Below the pieces are notes generated by a model. That model did no database searches, was not told the DNA's origin, and saw only the letters and a list, made by a program, of their open reading frames with translations. A DNA stretch of 64,000 nt. Origin: an uncultured Bacteroides sp. (GTDB taxonomy: Bacteria > Bacteroidota > Bacteroidia > Bacteroidales > Bacteroidaceae). The DNA lies in NCBI RefSeq assembly GCF_937912035.1, contig NZ_CALDPF010000039.1:62001-126000 (forward strand). Reading direction: 5' to 3'. The translations under genes were made by a program, and so were the position numbers. Positions 1 to 9,823 of the stretch are shown piece after piece; the stretch's first letter is position 1, and each line of letters starts with the position of its first letter.

Positions 1-2
1 TG

Positions 3-656
3 GGGAATGATAATTCTTTCCAGATTCATTCGTTTGAAATCGGATCTCATGAAAACATGAACGGTTTGCATCAGATAGATAGGGACAAGGCAGAATATCT
101 GTTTGTAAAATCGAAGAATATTTTTCACAGGTCGGAAGATGGGTGCTATTTTACACAACTATTCAATGATACTGTATACAGCCTGACTTCAAAAAAGTGT
201 AAACCGGAATTTGTTATGGACTTTGGAGGCAGGAACATACCGTCATCCTTTTTTGCCAACAATTATGAGAATATTATGGATTTCTTTCAGAAACTACACA
301 AAGAAGACAGGTTTGCCTATGGTATAGATTGTTTCATGAATACTGACAAAGGATATTGGGTTGGATATTTCTATAAAGGTCAATATCGCTTGTCATTTGT
401 CCCTAAATCAGCAGACAACAGGCAGTCATGTATAGGAACCGTAATAGTTGACCAACTTTATGACTATCCTGTAAATCTGTCTGATATCACTTTATTTGTT
501 CAGGACGGAAACAGAATTGTTATACCTTTACAGCCTTCGGATATTATGGAATATGCACGTAAGAATCTCTCTGAAGATGAACAGAAGGGTATGGCAGATA
601 AAATCCATTATACAGACGACCAGAATCCGATACTACTAGTAATGAATTTCCAGTAA
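3..656 (+). CDS. Six-bladed beta-propeller protein, C-terminal part (5' end outside window)
   Basis: The reading frame is open from the first bases of the window through the ATG at 57, so this is the 3' end of a longer gene and not a 199-residue protein. The visible part resembles the end of the Bacteroidales six-bladed beta-propeller family: a DTVYSLT strand, then FVMDFGG followed by a conserved IP, and a closing NPILLVMNF strand. Members are usually lipoproteins or exported proteins of about 370-400 residues with unknown ligand. No catalytic residues can be assigned. The next gene starts 110 bp downstream and appears to belong to a separate unit. Confidence 0.6.
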   Translation, partial: GNDNSFQIHSFEIGSHENMNGLHQIDRDKAEYLFVKSKNIFHRSEDGCYFTQLFNDTVYSLTSKKCKPEFVMDFGGRNIPSSFFANNYENIMDFFQKLHKEDRFAYGIDCFMNTDKGYWVGYFYKGQYRLSFVPKSADNRQSCIGTVIVDQLYDYPVNLSDITLFVQDGNRIVIPLQPSDIMEYARKNLSEDEQKGMADKIHYTDDQNPILLVMNFQ

Positions 657-766
657 TAGATATATGGTATATCTTCTAAAGGAATGAAAGCTACAGAAAG
701 TAAAGTTTGTTAAACCAGAGAAGCATTCGCTTTAATGGCCGGCTACTATAAATATAATAAAGAAAT

Positions 767-1834
767 ATGAGAAAACACTACGTATATGTGCTGCTTGCCG
801 CCGGAATGTTGGCAGGCTGCGGCGAGAAAAAAGATGATACTTCCGGAAAGGAAGGAGTGGAAACAGTTTTGCCCTCACAGGTGAATGAGGTCACGGTAAT
901 GACACTGAAGAAGACAGCGTTCAGTCATGAACTGGTCAGTAACGGCAAGGTGACGGCCTCGCAGTATGCCGACCTTTCGTTCCGAGTTACATCGGAGTCG
1001 GTGGCACACATATATGTGAAGAACGGCGATCATGTAAGGAAAGGCCAGAAGATAGCCGAACTTGACCTTTTCACCCTGAAGAACAGTCTGGAGAAGGCGG
1101 AGATAGCGATGCGCCAGTCGGAACTGGAGATGAAGGATGTGCTGATAGGTCAGGGGTATTCACCGGACCGTATGCAGGAAATCCCCAAGGATATAGTCAG
1201 CCTTGCAGAAGTGAAGAGCGGTTACGGACAGAGCCGTGCCGCATACGAAATGGCAAGGTACGAGTTTGAACAGGCTGTGATAACCGCACCGTTTGACGGG
1301 GTTGTGGCCAATCTTGAATCGCGCAGCTTCAACCGTCCTGACGGTTCGAAGCCTTTCTGTCGTGTGATAGGAAGCGGTGGTATGGAAATAGCCTTCAAGG
1401 TGCTGGAAAGCGAGCTGCCGCTTGTGAACAGGGGCGACAGGGTGGATGTGACTCCCTTTGCCGGAACTGCCGGAGCATGCAGCGGTACAGTGTCGGAAAT
1501 AAATCCGCTGGTGGACGATAACGGACTTGTGAGTGTAAGGGCGAAGGTGAACGGCGGTGCAAGACTGTTCGATGGTATGAACGTGCGTGTAAGCGTGAAA
1601 CGCTCTGTTCCCGACCAGCTTGTAGTGCCCAAGACTGCCGTGGTGCTGCGTACAGGAAAGCAGGTGGTATTTACCCTGAAGGACGGCAAGGCGATGTGGA
1701 ACTATATCAGTACCGGACTGGAGAACATGACCGAATATACCGTGACAGGTGACGGCATGGAGGAAGGGGCGCAGATTATTGTTACCGGAAACGTGAACCT
1801 TGCACATGAGGCTCCTGTTAAAGTTATACCTTAA
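767..1834 (+). CDS. RND efflux periplasmic adaptor lipoprotein (HlyD/AcrA family)
   Basis: Membrane-fusion protein that links an inner-membrane RND permease to a TolC-type channel. The N-terminus has a lipobox (LAGC, Cys18), so it is probably lipid-anchored in the periplasm. A lipoyl-like half motif follows (residues ~75-105, including VKNGDHVRKGQKIAEL), then a short helical hairpin and the second half motif (FEQAVITAPFDGVVA), then beta-barrel and membrane-proximal domains. The 355-residue length suits the family. It is first in a four-gene operon, 15 bp before the first permease. No clear TAnnTTTG promoter box was found in the 110-bp upstream gap. Confidence 0.93.
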   Translation: MRKHYVYVLLAAGMLAGCGEKKDDTSGKEGVETVLPSQVNEVTVMTLKKTAFSHELVSNGKVTASQYADLSFRVTSESVAHIYVKNGDHVRKGQKIAELDLFTLKNSLEKAEIAMRQSELEMKDVLIGQGYSPDRMQEIPKDIVSLAEVKSGYGQSRAAYEMARYEFEQAVITAPFDGVVANLESRSFNRPDGSKPFCRVIGSGGMEIAFKVLESELPLVNRGDRVDVTPFAGTAGACSGTVSEINPLVDDNGLVSVRAKVNGGARLFDGMNVRVSVKRSVPDQLVVPKTAVVLRTGKQVVFTLKDGKAMWNYISTGLENMTEYTVTGDGMEEGAQIIVTGNVNLAHEAPVKVIP

Positions 1835-1849
1835 AAACATGTCCGTACT

Positions 1850-4800
1850 ATGGTAAGATTTCTGATTAAGAGACCTATAGCGGTACTCATGGCTTTCACG
1901 GCCTGCTTCATAGTGGGACTGGTGACTTATTTCTCGCTGCCCGTATCGCTTCTTCCCGATATAGACATTCCGCAGATAACCGTGCAGGTTACCGGCGAGA
2001 ACTCTTCCGCCCGTGAGCTGGAGAACACGATGGTGGCCCCCGTGAGAAGACAGCTCATGCAGGTGTCCGGACTCAGCGAGATGAGGAGCGAGACACGCGA
2101 CGGGTCGGGTATCATACGCCTGTCGTTCGACTTCGGCACGAACACCGACCTTGCCTTCATAGAGGTGAACGAGAAGATTGATGCCGCAATGAACAGCCTG
2201 CCAAGGGATGCTGTGCGTCCGAAGGCCATCAAGGCGAGCGCTACGGACATTCCCGTGTTCTACCTTAACATGACACTGAAGGATGCGGTTCCGTATCAGG
2301 AGACCGACGGGGATGCATTCCTCGAAATGTGTACCCTGGCCGAGAATGTGGTGAAACGCCGTATCGAGCAGCTGCCACAGGTGGCAATGGCCGATATGAC
2401 AGGTGTGCCGCAGAAGATGCTGCGCATTGTGCCGGACATGGGGAAGATGGAGAGCCTCGGCATGGGACTGGCCGACCTTGAATCCATACTGTCATCGAAC
2501 AATGTGGAGCCGGGAAGCATGCTTGTGCGCGACGGCTACTATGAATACAACATACGTATAGCCTCAATTCTCCGTACTCCGGAGGATGTGGAGGACATCT
2601 ATTTTAACCGTAACGGGCTGGTGATACGTCTGGGCGACATATGCGATGTGCAGACCGTTACCCGAAACGAGACGGGACGCTCGCTTGCGGGGGGGAAGCG
2701 TGCCGTGACTCTCGCCATCATCAAGCAGGGCGAGGAGAACATGGACAATCTGCGTAAGGAACTGAAGGAAACTACAGACTATTTCACAAGGATATATCCC
2801 GACATAGAGTTCGGCATCTCGCGCAACCAGACCGAGCTGCTTGACTATACCATATCCAACCTGCAGCAGAACTTCACGCTTGGATTCCTGTTCATATTCA
2901 TCGTGGCTGTGTTCTTCATCGGTGACGTGCGTTCGCCGCTTGTCATAGGCATTACCATGATTACATCCGTTGTCATCACCTTCTTCTTTTTCTATATATG
3001 CAGGATCTCGCTCAATGTGATCTCGCTTTCGGGACTGATTCTTGCCGTGGGTATGATGATAGACAATGCCATAATAGTGACGGAGAATGTGTCGCAGTAC
3101 CGTGAGAAGGGCTATTCGCTGAAACGTGCGGCAGTGGCGGGAACCTCGGAGATGATCACTCCGATGCTGAGCTCGTCGCTTACCACCATTGCGGTGTTTG
3201 TGCCCCTGGTATTCATGAGCGGTATTGCAGGAGCGATTTTCATGGACGAGGCGTTCTCAATCACTTCAGGACTGATGGTGTCCTATTTCACGGGTATCAT
3301 GCTGCTGCCTGTGCTGTATGTGCTGTTCTACCGTATGGGCATAAGGAAGCACAACTGGTTTACCGCCAACTTCAAGAATCTGCTCAAGAACGAATGGCTG
3401 ACACGTTTCTATGATGCCGGCATCGGGTGGGTGTTTGCACACAAGAAGATAACTATGGCGTTTGCGATAGTCTCGCTGCCGCTGTGTGTGCTGATGTTCA
3501 TGGTGATTGAAAAGGAACGTATGCCGGAGATTGACCAGAACGAGACTGTGGTGGGCATAGAATGGAACGAGAACATACATGTGGACGAGAACAACCGCAG
3601 GGTGAACGCAATACTTACCATGACGGATTCGCTTGTGGAGGAGCATACGGCATACGTGGGTATGCAGGACTATCTGCTCGGTACGGAGAACGAACTCTCC
3701 TCCGGCGAGGCCGAGCTTTATTTCCGTACAGCGGAGCCTTCGGGTATACCTGCCCTTACGGAAATGCTTGGCAGCAGGATACGCAGGGAATATCCGGCAG
3801 CAACGGTGACTTTCTCGCCGCCTGTTACCATATTCGAGAAACTTTTCGTGACAGGGGAGCCTGACCTTGTGGCACAGCTCCGGGCTTCCGACCGCACTTC
3901 GACTCCCGAAGCTTCGGATGTCAGGGAGATTGAGGCGGATATCGCAAAAGAGACAGGCTATATGCCTGACGGTACTCCGTTCCGCAGCCAGCTTAACCTG
4001 GAGGTTGACCGTAACCGTCTTCTCATATATAATGTGAACTATGACGAGGTGGTAAGGGTGCTGCGTACCGCACTGAAGGACAACCAGGTTTCAACCTTGC
4101 GCTCATACCAGCAGTATCTTCCCATAGGTATAGCCGGAAGGGAGATGAGTGTGAACCGTATCCTTGCGGAAACGCTTGTAGAGACCAATGCTGATGCAGT
4201 TACAAGGGAAAGGAACCATATCCCTTTGCGCGAGCTGGTACGTATCGTTCCCGACGAGGACCTGAAGGAGATTACCGCCGGACGCAACGGTGAGTATATC
4301 CCCGTGAACTTCTATAATGTGGGGAATGTGCCTCAGGTGATGGACGGCGTGCGCAGGGCAGTGGACAGTGACAGCCGCTGGGATGTGTCATTCGGCGGAA
4401 GTTTCTTCTCCAACAGGAAGATGATGGGTGAGCTGACGGTAATCCTGCTCATATCGGTGCTGCTCATGTACTTCATACTGTGCGCACAGTTCGAGAGTTT
4501 CCTCCAGCCGCTTATCGTGCTTGCCGAGATACCTATGGATATAGCCTTCGGACTGGTGCTGCTGTGGGCTACGGGACATACCATGAACCTTATGTCGGCC
4601 ATCGGTATCATCGTTTCATGCGGTATCGTGGTGAACGACTCCATCCTGAAACTCGACTCCATAAACGAGTTGCGCAAGGAAGGAATGCCCCTGCTTGATG
4701 CCATACATACGGCAGGCCACAGAAGGCTCAGGGCCATCATCATGACCACGCTGACTACGGTGTTCGCTATGGTTCCGCTGCTTTTCACCTCCGACCTCGG

Positions 4801-4930
4801 TTCGGAAATGCAGCGTCCGCTTTCGGTTGCCATGATAGGCACCATGATGGTGGGACTCGTGATCAGCCTTTTTGTAATTCCTCTTATTTACTGGTTTATA
4901 TATAGAAAACATGAGAACTGTAAGAAATAG
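1850..4930 (+). CDS. RND efflux transporter permease (AcrB/CzcA superfamily), first copy
   Basis: Proton-driven inner-membrane pump subunit of 1,026 residues, the usual size. The N-terminal transmembrane helix (MVRFLIKRPIAVLMAF) is followed by a large periplasmic porter domain, a helix bundle, a second porter domain and a second bundle (GIIVSCGIVVNDSIL near the end). The TM4 region reads GMMIDNAIIVTEN; Asp405 is the probable proton-relay aspartate, and the second aspartate found in HAE-type pumps such as AcrB is missing. Substrate cannot be assigned from sequence. The stop codon overlaps the following TolC gene by 20 bp, which suggests translational coupling. Confidence 0.95.
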   Translation: MVRFLIKRPIAVLMAFTACFIVGLVTYFSLPVSLLPDIDIPQITVQVTGENSSARELENTMVAPVRRQLMQVSGLSEMRSETRDGSGIIRLSFDFGTNTDLAFIEVNEKIDAAMNSLPRDAVRPKAIKASATDIPVFYLNMTLKDAVPYQETDGDAFLEMCTLAENVVKRRIEQLPQVAMADMTGVPQKMLRIVPDMGKMESLGMGLADLESILSSNNVEPGSMLVRDGYYEYNIRIASILRTPEDVEDIYFNRNGLVIRLGDICDVQTVTRNETGRSLAGGKRAVTLAIIKQGEENMDNLRKELKETTDYFTRIYPDIEFGISRNQTELLDYTISNLQQNFTLGFLFIFIVAVFFIGDVRSPLVIGITMITSVVITFFFFYICRISLNVISLSGLILAVGMMIDNAIIVTENVSQYREKGYSLKRAAVAGTSEMITPMLSSSLTTIAVFVPLVFMSGIAGAIFMDEAFSITSGLMVSYFTGIMLLPVLYVLFYRMGIRKHNWFTANFKNLLKNEWLTRFYDAGIGWVFAHKKITMAFAIVSLPLCVLMFMVIEKERMPEIDQNETVVGIEWNENIHVDENNRRVNAILTMTDSLVEEHTAYVGMQDYLLGTENELSSGEAELYFRTAEPSGIPALTEMLGSRIRREYPAATVTFSPPVTIFEKLFVTGEPDLVAQLRASDRTSTPEASDVREIEADIAKETGYMPDGTPFRSQLNLEVDRNRLLIYNVNYDEVVRVLRTALKDNQVSTLRSYQQYLPIGIAGREMSVNRILAETLVETNADAVTRERNHIPLRELVRIVPDEDLKEITAGRNGEYIPVNFYNVGNVPQVMDGVRRAVDSDSRWDVSFGGSFFSNRKMMGELTVILLISVLLMYFILCAQFESFLQPLIVLAEIPMDIAFGLVLLWATGHTMNLMSAIGIIVSCGIVVNDSILKLDSINELRKEGMPLLDAIHTAGHRRLRAIIMTTLTTVFAMVPLLFTSDLGSEMQRPLSVAMIGTMMVGLVISLFVIPLIYWFIYRKHENCKK

Positions 4931-6398
4931 CATACTTTTCCTTCTCGCACTTTGCGGTGCGGGAGTACAGGCCCAAAGTGTCTTAAGACTGGACCTGAAG
5001 GAGACCATAACCATGGCCAACGACAGCTCGCTGTCGGCTTTCCGTTATCAGAACATGTATCTTTCGGGATACTGGGAGTATCGCAGCTATAAGGCGGCGC
5101 GACTGCCGAGTCTGACCCTGAACATGACTCCGGCGCAGTATTACAGGTACATCACGCAGCGTTATGACTCGCAGCAGGATATCGACGTGTACCGCGAGCA
5201 GCAGATGCTCAGCGCTTCTGCCGGACTGAGCCTTGCGCAGAACTTCGACCTTTTAGGCGGTACGTTCTATGTTGACACGCAGCTTGACTATATGCGCAAT
5301 TTCGGTGATACAAATTCCACTCAGTTCTCTACAGTGCCTTTCCGTATAGGATACCAGCAGAGCCTGCTCGGCTTCAACGCCTTCAGGTGGGACAGGAGGA
5401 TAGAGCCGCTGAAGTTCGAGAAGGTGAAGAAGCAGTATCTGTATAATGCCGAGAGTGTATCGGAAGAGGCGGTGAACTATTTCTTCGCCCTTGCCATGGC
5501 ACAGGCTGACTATAAGCTTGCACTGGACAATGTGGCCACCACTGATACACTGTATGCCATAGGCGAGCAGAGGCAGAAAATCGCTTCCATATCACAGGCC
5601 GACCTTCTTACCCTGAAACTGGACAGGGTGAACGCGCGAAATACGCTGAAGAATGCTGAGATAGCCCGCAAGCGTGCCATGTCGGCGCTTGCCACATTCC
5701 TTAATATGGACCGCAACTCTTATATAGAGGTGGATTTGCCTGCCCGTCCTCGTTATATCGACATACCTGCCGACCGTGCCATGGCTCTTGCCCGTGAAAA
5801 CAATCCTGCATATCTGGAACAGAGGCAGAACGTACTGGAGGCCGAGCGTGAGGTTGACCGCACTAAGAAGGAGTCGCGCTTCAACGCCAGCTTCAACGCT
5901 AGTGTGGGTTTCAACCAGGTGGCCGACAATATCGGCGCGGCTTACCGCAATATGCTGCAACAGGACCTTGTGTCGTTTACCGTATCTGTTCCGCTTGTGG
6001 ACTGGGGCGTACGCAAGGGCAAGTACAATATGGCTAAGAACAACCTGAATGTGGTGAAGATTGCCGCCCGTCAGGAGGAGATAAGTCTGGAGGAGGATGT
6101 GATGATGACGGTGAGCGACTTCAGCGTGCAACAGGATATGATAGCCAGCGCAGAGGAGGCACTCGACCTTGCCGAACTGGCATACGACCAGACACGCAGG
6201 AGGTTCATCATAGGCAAGGCCGACATCAACAGTCTGACTCTTGCACTGAACCGCCAGCAGGAGGCACAGAAGAACTATATACAGGCCATGCAGAACTACT
6301 GGCTGAACTACTATAAGATACGCAAGCTCACGCTGCATGACTTCGAGTCGGGCATGTCGCTTTCTGACCGTTTTGATTTTGACAACCTGTTGAGATGA
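4911..6398 (+). CDS. TolC-family outer-membrane efflux channel
   Basis: Outer-membrane factor completing the tripartite pump. A signal peptide (residues ~1-21, ending VQAQS) is followed by two repeats of long amphipathic helices and beta-strands typical of the OEP fold; for example, AELAYDQTRRRFIIGKADI is a classic OEP helix ending. It is 495 residues, normal for the family. No lipobox is present, so palmitoylation at the N-terminus is not expected. The ATG at 4911 lies inside the end of the preceding permease gene, and the next permease begins 7 bp after this stop. This is a single compact operon. Confidence 0.93.
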   Translation: MRTVRNSILFLLALCGAGVQAQSVLRLDLKETITMANDSSLSAFRYQNMYLSGYWEYRSYKAARLPSLTLNMTPAQYYRYITQRYDSQQDIDVYREQQMLSASAGLSLAQNFDLLGGTFYVDTQLDYMRNFGDTNSTQFSTVPFRIGYQQSLLGFNAFRWDRRIEPLKFEKVKKQYLYNAESVSEEAVNYFFALAMAQADYKLALDNVATTDTLYAIGEQRQKIASISQADLLTLKLDRVNARNTLKNAEIARKRAMSALATFLNMDRNSYIEVDLPARPRYIDIPADRAMALARENNPAYLEQRQNVLEAEREVDRTKKESRFNASFNASVGFNQVADNIGAAYRNMLQQDLVSFTVSVPLVDWGVRKGKYNMAKNNLNVVKIAARQEEISLEEDVMMTVSDFSVQQDMIASAEEALDLAELAYDQTRRRFIIGKADINSLTLALNRQQEAQKNYIQAMQNYWLNYYKIRKLTLHDFESGMSLSDRFDFDNLLR

Positions 6399-6405
6399 CA
6401 TTGGG

Positions 6406-9400
6406 ATGAGTATGAAGGAAAAGAATAAGGAACGTCCGCTTGTGTGGTCGTCGTTTACACTGATAGTTACGTTTGTATGCCTGTCACTGGTGGGTATTGC
6501 GCTTGTGCCGCTGCTTCCGGTCAAGCTGTCGCCCTCACGTGACATGCCCGGGCTTTCGGTCTCTTTCTCCATGCCGGGCAACTCTGCAAGGGTGGTGGAG
6601 ACGGAGGTGACCAGCCGCCTGGAAGGGATGCTGTCGAGGGTGAACGGTATAAGGAACATCACCTCCACTTCCGATAACGGGAGCGGATATATAAGGATAG
6701 AGCTTGACAGACATGCGGATATAGATGCCACACGGTTTGAGGTGTCCACACTTATCAGACAGTTGTGGTCGCAGCTTCCCGACGGTGTGAGCTACCCGCT
6801 CATCTCCACCCAGAGAAGCGATGACAACGCGTCGCGTCCGTTCATGACCTATACGCTGAATGCTCCGGCCACTCCGATAGTGATACAGAAGTACGGGGAA
6901 GAGCGCATAAAGCCCCTGCTTTCGGCATTGAACGGGGTGTATAAGGTGGAACTAAGCGGTGCCACACCCATGGAATGGAGAATAGTGTATGACAATGTGC
7001 AACTTGAAAGCACCGGTATATCGGTACAGGATATTCTGGATGCCATCACCGAGCGTTACGGCAGGGAGTTTCTCGGTATATGCGAACTGGAGAAAGGCGG
7101 CACTTCCGAATGGATAAGGCTTGTACGTACCACGGAGGGCAGCGCGGACGGTTTCGTGCCGTCGGAGATTGCCGTCAGGTCGAAGGACGGAAACATGGTC
7201 CCGCTCGACCGTCTGGTGAGGGTGACACGTACCGAGCAGGAGCCCACATCGTATTACCGTATCAACGGGCTCAACTCTATCTACCTCTCCATTACCGCAT
7301 CCGAGACCGCCAACCAGCTTGCACTGGCAGAGGAGGTGAAGAAAGTCATAGCCGAAGCTGAAGCCGTGATGCCTCCCGGATATGAGATACATACCGGCTA
7401 TGATGCCACCGAATACATATCGAAGGAACTTGATACCATTTATTTCCGTACGGGAATAACCGTGCTGATACTGCTGCTTTTCGTGGCGCTTATCACACGG
7501 AACATGCGTTATCTGTTCCTGATTGTTACCGGGCTAACCGTCAATATTGCGGTTGCCGCCATACTTTATTATGCCTTCGGACTGGAGATACAGCTTTACT
7601 CACTGGCCGGTATCACCATCTCCCTGAACTTAGTGATAGACAATATTATCGTGATGACCGACCATATCCTTAGGAGGCGCAACCTGAAGGCCTTCATGTC
7701 GGTGCTGGCCGCTACACTGACTACCATCGGTGCACTGGTCATCATATTCTTCCTCGACGAGAAGATACGCCTGAACCTTCAGGACTTCGCAGCCGTGGTT
7801 ATCATCAATCTGGGTATTTCCCTGTTGGTTGCGCTTTTCTTCGTGCCGCCTATGATAGAGAAGATAGGTCTTGCCGAGGGAAAACCCCGCCATGTCCGTA
7901 TGTGGGTAAAGCGTGGCGCGGTATATTTCACACGTTTCTACCGTGGCATGATAATACTTCTGAGCCGGTACAGGGCCGTTGCCTTCATACTGCTTGTATT
8001 GGGTTTCGGACTTCCCGTGTTCATGCTTCCCGAGAAGATAGAGGATGCGGAGACGAAAGGCAGATGGGCGGAATGGTACAACAAGGTGTTCGACAACCAG
8101 ATCTACAGGGAAGACATAAAGCCCATAGTGGACAAGGTTATTGGCGGTTCTTTGCGTCTGTTCGCGGAGAAGGTGTACGACGGCAGCTACTTCAACCGTG
8201 ACGAGAGTGAGGTGGTGCTGTATATCAATGCCACACTTCCCAACGGCAGTACGCTGGAACAGATGAACGCGCTTATAAAGAGGATGGAGACCTATCTGAG
8301 CGAGTTCAAGGAGATACGCCAGTTCCAGACTTCAGTATATAATGCGCGCCGGGCAAGTATCCAGGTATATTTCAAGAAGGAGCACAGCCATACGGGATTC
8401 CCATACGTGCTGAAGTCGAATGTAATCAGCAAGACGCTTACCCTGGGAGGCGGAAGCTGGACAATTTACGGACTTCAGGACCAGGGATTCAGCAACGACG
8501 TGCGCGAATCGGCAGGAAGTTTCCGCGTGAAGATGTACGGCTACAACTATGATGAGCTTAGCTACTGGGCAGAGGAGATGAAGAAACAGCTGCTTACCCA
8601 CCGCCGTATAAAGGAAGTGACCATAAACTCCGAGTTCTCATGGTGGAAGGACGACTATACGGAGTTCTATCTTGAGTTCGACAAGCGCAGGATGGCGGAG
8701 GAGAACCTTACCTCATACGACTTGTTTGCCGTGTTGCGCCCAGTATTCATGCGCGACCAGTTGGCTGGAAGTATCATCTATGACAACAGTCTGGAGTATC
8801 TGCGTCTTTCATCCAGACAGAGCAGTGACTATGACGTATGGGCGTTCATGGCCGTTCCGTTTGTGGTGAATGGGAAACAGTACAAGCTGTCCGACCTTGC
8901 CGTGCTTGCCAAAAGCCAGGCACCCAAACAGGTGGCGAAGGAGAACCAGCAGTACCGTCTGTGTCTGCAATATGAGTATATCGGCTCGTCGGAACAGGGA
9001 AGGAAGCTGTTGGAGAAGGATGTTGAACTCTTGAAGAAACGTCTGCCTATGGGCTATACCGTGGAAAGTGACAGCGCCTACTGGAGCTGGGGCAAGGATG
9101 ACAACAGCCAATACTGGCTTCTGTTGATAGTCATCTCCATCATCTTTTTCATATCGGCTATTCTGTTCGATTCGCTGAGCCAGCCGCTTGCCATCATCTT
9201 CGTGATACCGGTATCGTATATTGGGGTATTCCTCACGTTCTATCTGTTCGGCCTGAACTTCGACCAGGGAGGCTTCGCATCCTTCGTGCTGCTATGCGGT
9301 ATTACGGTGAACGCAAGTATCTATATCCTGAACGAGTATAATTCCATAAGAAGGAACTTTCCGAAACTCTCTCCGCTCAGGGCCTATACCAAGGCATGGA

Positions 9401-9603
9401 ATGTGAAGGTCATCCCAATCTTCCTGACAGTGATGTCAACCATACTCGGATTCGTGCCGTTTATGATAGGTGACAAGACTCCGTTCTGGTTCCCTCTGGC
9501 TGCCGGAACAATAGGCGGACTGGTGATGTCGGTAATAGGTATCTTTATCTACCTGCCGGTACTGAGCGTGTCTGGGACAATAAGGAAGGCGATAAAGAGA
9601 TAG
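6406..9603 (+). CDS. RND efflux transporter permease, second divergent copy
   Basis: A second RND permease of 1,065 residues, clearly different from the one at 1850. It has the same architecture: an N-terminal helix, porter domain, first bundle with LVIDNIIVMTDH (Asp412 the likely proton-relay residue), second porter domain, and a closing bundle containing GITVNASIYILNEYN. It follows the TolC gene by 7 bp and is the last gene of the operon. Only one adaptor is present, so the two permeases may form a heteromeric pump or share one adaptor and channel. Which of these applies, and the substrate, are inference. The ATG at 6406 was preferred; an in-frame ATG two codons later is possible. Confidence 0.93.
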   Translation: MSMKEKNKERPLVWSSFTLIVTFVCLSLVGIALVPLLPVKLSPSRDMPGLSVSFSMPGNSARVVETEVTSRLEGMLSRVNGIRNITSTSDNGSGYIRIELDRHADIDATRFEVSTLIRQLWSQLPDGVSYPLISTQRSDDNASRPFMTYTLNAPATPIVIQKYGEERIKPLLSALNGVYKVELSGATPMEWRIVYDNVQLESTGISVQDILDAITERYGREFLGICELEKGGTSEWIRLVRTTEGSADGFVPSEIAVRSKDGNMVPLDRLVRVTRTEQEPTSYYRINGLNSIYLSITASETANQLALAEEVKKVIAEAEAVMPPGYEIHTGYDATEYISKELDTIYFRTGITVLILLLFVALITRNMRYLFLIVTGLTVNIAVAAILYYAFGLEIQLYSLAGITISLNLVIDNIIVMTDHILRRRNLKAFMSVLAATLTTIGALVIIFFLDEKIRLNLQDFAAVVIINLGISLLVALFFVPPMIEKIGLAEGKPRHVRMWVKRGAVYFTRFYRGMIILLSRYRAVAFILLVLGFGLPVFMLPEKIEDAETKGRWAEWYNKVFDNQIYREDIKPIVDKVIGGSLRLFAEKVYDGSYFNRDESEVVLYINATLPNGSTLEQMNALIKRMETYLSEFKEIRQFQTSVYNARRASIQVYFKKEHSHTGFPYVLKSNVISKTLTLGGGSWTIYGLQDQGFSNDVRESAGSFRVKMYGYNYDELSYWAEEMKKQLLTHRRIKEVTINSEFSWWKDDYTEFYLEFDKRRMAEENLTSYDLFAVLRPVFMRDQLAGSIIYDNSLEYLRLSSRQSSDYDVWAFMAVPFVVNGKQYKLSDLAVLAKSQAPKQVAKENQQYRLCLQYEYIGSSEQGRKLLEKDVELLKKRLPMGYTVESDSAYWSWGKDDNSQYWLLLIVISIIFFISAILFDSLSQPLAIIFVIPVSYIGVFLTFYLFGLNFDQGGFASFVLLCGITVNASIYILNEYNSIRRNFPKLSPLRAYTKAWNVKVIPIFLTVMSTILGFVPFMIGDKTPFWFPLAAGTIGGLVMSVIGIFIYLPVLSVSGTIRKAIKR

Positions 9604-9676
9604 GGCATTAAAATTATTCAACTATCTTACTCTTATGAAGAAACGTTGTCTTTCATTTTATTTAAATTGCCGATTT

Positions 9677-9722
9677 AAACACCACTAAAGTACCTATTGA
9701 AATACCACAAAAGTACCGATTT
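9677..9722 (+). repeat. 23-bp tandem direct repeat upstream of ATPase/nuclease gene
   Basis: Two adjacent copies, 9677-9699 and 9700-9722, identical at 19 of 23 positions. Each contains ACCACnAAAGTACC. The second copy ends 3 bp before the -33 element of the promoter at 9726-9755, a position suited to a regulator-binding site. The function is unknown. Confidence 0.75.
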
Positions 9723-9725
9723 TTA

Positions 9726-9755
9726 TTGTATGAAAGATTAAAAGACTTATATTTG
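9726..9755 (+). promoter_or_regulatory. Bacteroides-type promoter (-33/-7) for the 9824 gene
   Basis: The -7 box TATATTTG at 9748-9755 matches the Bacteroidetes consensus TAnnTTTG. A TTG at 9726-9728 sits 19 bp upstream as the -33 element. The start codon is about 68 bp downstream. Confidence 0.7.
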
Positions 9756-9823
9756 CAGATACTGAGACATATTTCACAGGAAATGTCCTTGCGCAAATTA
9801 TGAACAATTCAATTTGAAGTGCC

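Larger units (their letters stand above)
9604..9823. other. Intergenic region between efflux operon and ATPase/nuclease gene
   Basis: A 220-bp AT-rich gap. It holds a 23-bp tandem repeat and a good Bacteroides-type promoter, both listed separately. No hairpin terminator for the efflux operon was recognised. Confidence 0.6.

Noticed and set aside
5592..6749. 385-codon minus-strand open frame opposite the TolC gene and second permease
   Set aside because: Antisense to two clear genes; its composition is that of a mirrored coding strand (His/Leu/Val-rich), with no recognisable domain.
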